DNA of 51,677 nucleotides from UMGS172 sp045592985 (lineage in GTDB: Bacteria > Bacillota > Clostridia > Oscillospirales > Acutalibacteraceae): positions 1 to 51,677 of the forward strand of contig JAZNVU010000040.1 in assembly GCA_045592985.1 (NCBI GenBank), written 5' to 3'. The notes beneath the pieces were generated by a model. The model was not told the origin of the DNA. It saw only the letters and a program-made list of their open reading frames with translations, and did not search any database. Below are positions 50,076 through 51,677 of this stretch, piece by piece (position 1 is the first letter of the stretch; each line of letters starts with the position of its first letter). The position numbers and the translations under genes were made by a program.

Positions 50076-50082
50076 ATTATTG

Positions 50083-50211
50083 CTATAATACAATTGCAAG
50101 TTTTTCTACTGATTGATAGCGTTCATCTGAATTTACAATAGTACATTTACAGATAAATAGTTCGACCCGTTGGTTCTTAATAATATCCCACGGATTGGGT
50201 ACTTTTTCATA
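50083..50211 (-). pseudogene. Startless 42-codon frame, possible gene remnant
   Basis: Downstream of the leftward ABC gene a minus-strand frame of 42 sense codons runs from an in-frame stop at 50214-50212 to TAG at 50083. It has no ATG, GTG or TTG near its beginning. The sequence (EKVPNPWDIIKNQRVELFIC and so on) looks protein-like, with balanced composition. It could be the C-terminal end of a gene truncated at the island edge. I cannot name a family. Otherwise 50076-50240 holds nothing recognisable. Confidence 0.3.
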
Positions 50212-50240
50212 TTAATCTCCATAAGTTATAAAACGCAAAT

Positions 50241-51677
50241 TCAAATAGCTTTGCAATCCTCATACTTTTCTGATTGCAAGCGGAACATTTCGGCGTATTT
50301 TCCGTCTGTCTCCAAAAGTTCTGCGTGCGAGCCTTCTTCAATAAGTCGGCCATCCGAAAACATATATATCTTATCAGCGATACGAGTAGTAGACAATCTG
50401 TGAGAAATAAACACCACCGTCTTGTCGTTTGTGTGCTTAAGTATAGATTGATTGAGATTATACTCAGCCATCGGGTCAAGTGCGCTGGACGGTTCATCCA
50501 TAATAATTATGTGGTACTCATTAGCAAAAACACGTGCAATAGCTATCTTTTGCGATTCGCCGCCGGAAAGGTTGGTGCCTTCATCATTAAATTCTCGTGT
50601 AAGGTGTGTATCGATGCCGTCCTTCAAGGTTTTAAGTTTTTCGGTGAAGTCTGCCTTTTCTAAAGCATCTATGACCGTATCGTAGTCGGTCGTTTCATCG
50701 TACTTTCCGTTCATAACATTCATAGCAACCGATGTTGCGAATATTTTATAATCTTGAAAAACTGTTCCTATCATTTTGCGGTAACACACCGGATCGTATT
50801 CCTTTATGTTGACACCGTTATAAAGTATTTCGCCCTCGGTTGGGTCGTACAGACGCATCATCAACTTAATGAGTGTGGTTTTGCCTGCTCCGTTATAACC
50901 AACTATAGCTATTTTTTCACCGGCAGTCAGTTTGAACGAAATATTTTTTAAAGCATGCTTCCCCTTTTCATCTTCGGTTGGTGCTTTATAGTCTTCATCG
51001 TGAAATTTATACTTTGGATGTGAAGCAAATTCATAAGAAAAACTGACATTTTTAAACTCAAGACTTTCGAACGGCGGTATTTCTTTTATTCCGTCCTTTA
51101 TCTCGGGAGTAAAACGCAAAAATTCACGATACTTTTCTATATACAAAGAATGCTTGGGGTAATTGGTTATTCTTTCTATAAGGTTGGAAAACATCCAGCG
51201 GATGCTCCAAACCACATTGACTGTTGCTGCAAAGCCACCTACCGCCAACGTTCCGTTGCCAAGCTGAAGCACCATATACAAAAGAACTGCAAAAAAGGTC
51301 AGTGTTGACATCGCATTCCAACCTAGTCCGTAAAAAAGATAATATTTTTTACCGTATTTAACATCAAGTTCTATGATCTTTTCGTTGTTTTGGTCGTATT
51401 CGTTCATCAGCAGTTCGTCAGCTCTGCTGATGCGCAACTCCTTTGAATAATCGCTCAGGTGATAAACACGGTTAATATAATTCTTTTTGCGCCACAAGGG
51501 ATTCGATTCCTTATTGTGTCTGAAACTAACTTTATTACCTATCAAATTACATATAACTGTGATGCCCGAAGATACAAACAACATCAAAGCTATTATGGGG
51601 TCGACTGTTAACAGCAGACCAAAAAGAGAGGAGGATGCTACTATTCGGTTTATCAGTTTTCCGGTATCTTCCATTAC
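50241..51677 (-). CDS. ABC exporter with fused permease and ATPase (partial)
   Basis: At least 478 residues are encoded up to the window edge; the N-terminus lies outside. An ABC-transporter type-1 membrane domain is followed by an ATPase with Walker A GYNGAGKTT, TVFQDYKIFATSVAMNVM (Q-loop), signature LSGGESQKIAIARVF, Walker B IIIMDEPSSALDP and switch HRLSTTRIADKIYMF. Such exporters move peptides, lipids or drugs, usually as dimers. A long linker (HEDYKAPTEDEKGKHALKNI) lies before the ATPase. Whether it belongs to the island or the host chromosome cannot be told. Confidence 0.92.
   Translation of the reverse strand, partial: VMEDTGKLINRIVASSSLFGLLLTVDPIIALMLFVSSGITVICNLIGNKVSFRHNKESNPLWRKKNYINRVYHLSDYSKELRISRADELLMNEYDQNNEKIIELDVKYGKKYYLFYGLGWNAMSTLTFFAVLLYMVLQLGNGTLAVGGFAATVNVVWSIRWMFSNLIERITNYPKHSLYIEKYREFLRFTPEIKDGIKEIPPFESLEFKNVSFSYEFASHPKYKFHDEDYKAPTEDEKGKHALKNISFKLTAGEKIAIVGYNGAGKTTLIKLMMRLYDPTEGEILYNGVNIKEYDPVCYRKMIGTVFQDYKIFATSVAMNVMNGKYDETTDYDTVIDALEKADFTEKLKTLKDGIDTHLTREFNDEGTNLSGGESQKIAIARVFANEYHIIIMDEPSSALDPMAEYNLNQSILKHTNDKTVVFISHRLSTTRIADKIYMFSDGRLIEEGSHAELLETDGKYAEMFRLQSEKYEDCKAI

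Overview
The window comes from a spore-forming, low-to-moderate GC Gram-positive bacterium, most likely an anaerobic gut-type Clostridia member (Oscillospiraceae/Ruminococcaceae-like). The signs are the sporulation genes ylbJ, yqfC and yqfD, the yqfC-yqfD-phoH-ybeY-era-recO-mutS2 order, frequent TTG/GTG starts behind strong Shine-Dalgarno sites, a BspA-like leucine-rich repeat protein, a DUF5685 protein and sigma-A promoters of near-consensus sequence. This placement is inference from gene content; no 16S gene is present.

Layout. 1-700: the 5' end of a leftward gene, tRNA-Gln(UUG) and tRNA-His(GUG) with promoter and terminator, and a small Cys-rich protein. 730-9005: ylbJ (leftward), then a tight rightward housekeeping operon for sporulation, RNA maturation and DNA repair. 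9008-17280: a two-gene ABC-2 polysaccharide exporter, a HAD phosphatase, uvrA, then DUF5685, J-domain, membrane and VanY-type carboxypeptidase genes. 17357-33440: one long rightward surface-polysaccharide operon of 14 genes. It holds a PglF-like dehydratase, DegT aminotransferase, initiating phosphoglycosyltransferase, GNAT acetyltransferase, WecB, three glycosyltransferases, a Wzy-like polymerase, LicD, a Wzx-like flippase, a TagD-like cytidylyltransferase, an F420-dehydrogenase-like protein and a nucleotidyltransferase. It reads as a Wzx/Wzy pathway started from a bacillosamine-type sugar.

33457-37075: an XRE repressor gene faces a secreted leucine-rich repeat protein; two 17-bp operators bracket a perfect sigma-A promoter between them. 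37079-38406: a cobalamin-riboswitch-controlled operon (DUF4430 lipoprotein plus ECF S-component), probably for B12 uptake. 38449-41912: metY, two TrkA-like proteins and an AraC regulator, all leftward. 42081-42569 is an in-frame chimeric remnant joining a GH123/DUF4091-like N-terminus to two pieces of NagA. 42703-45747 is a membrane-anchored subtilase with a cytoplasmic zinc ribbon.

45793 to at least 50075 is a defence island. A displaced 3' part of a tRNA-Leu(CAG) gene marks its left end. It carries an AbiGi/AbiGii-like pair facing a retron. The retron has a sigma-A promoter, a structured msr-msd RNA whose first nine bases pair perfectly with a segment inside the next small gene, a 58-residue accessory protein, an XRE protein and a YVDD reverse transcriptase. 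The msd hairpin contains the ribosome-binding site of the small accessory gene, so reverse transcription and accessory-protein translation are predicted to compete for the same RNA. This is the most unusual system in the window. The window ends inside a leftward ABC exporter gene.
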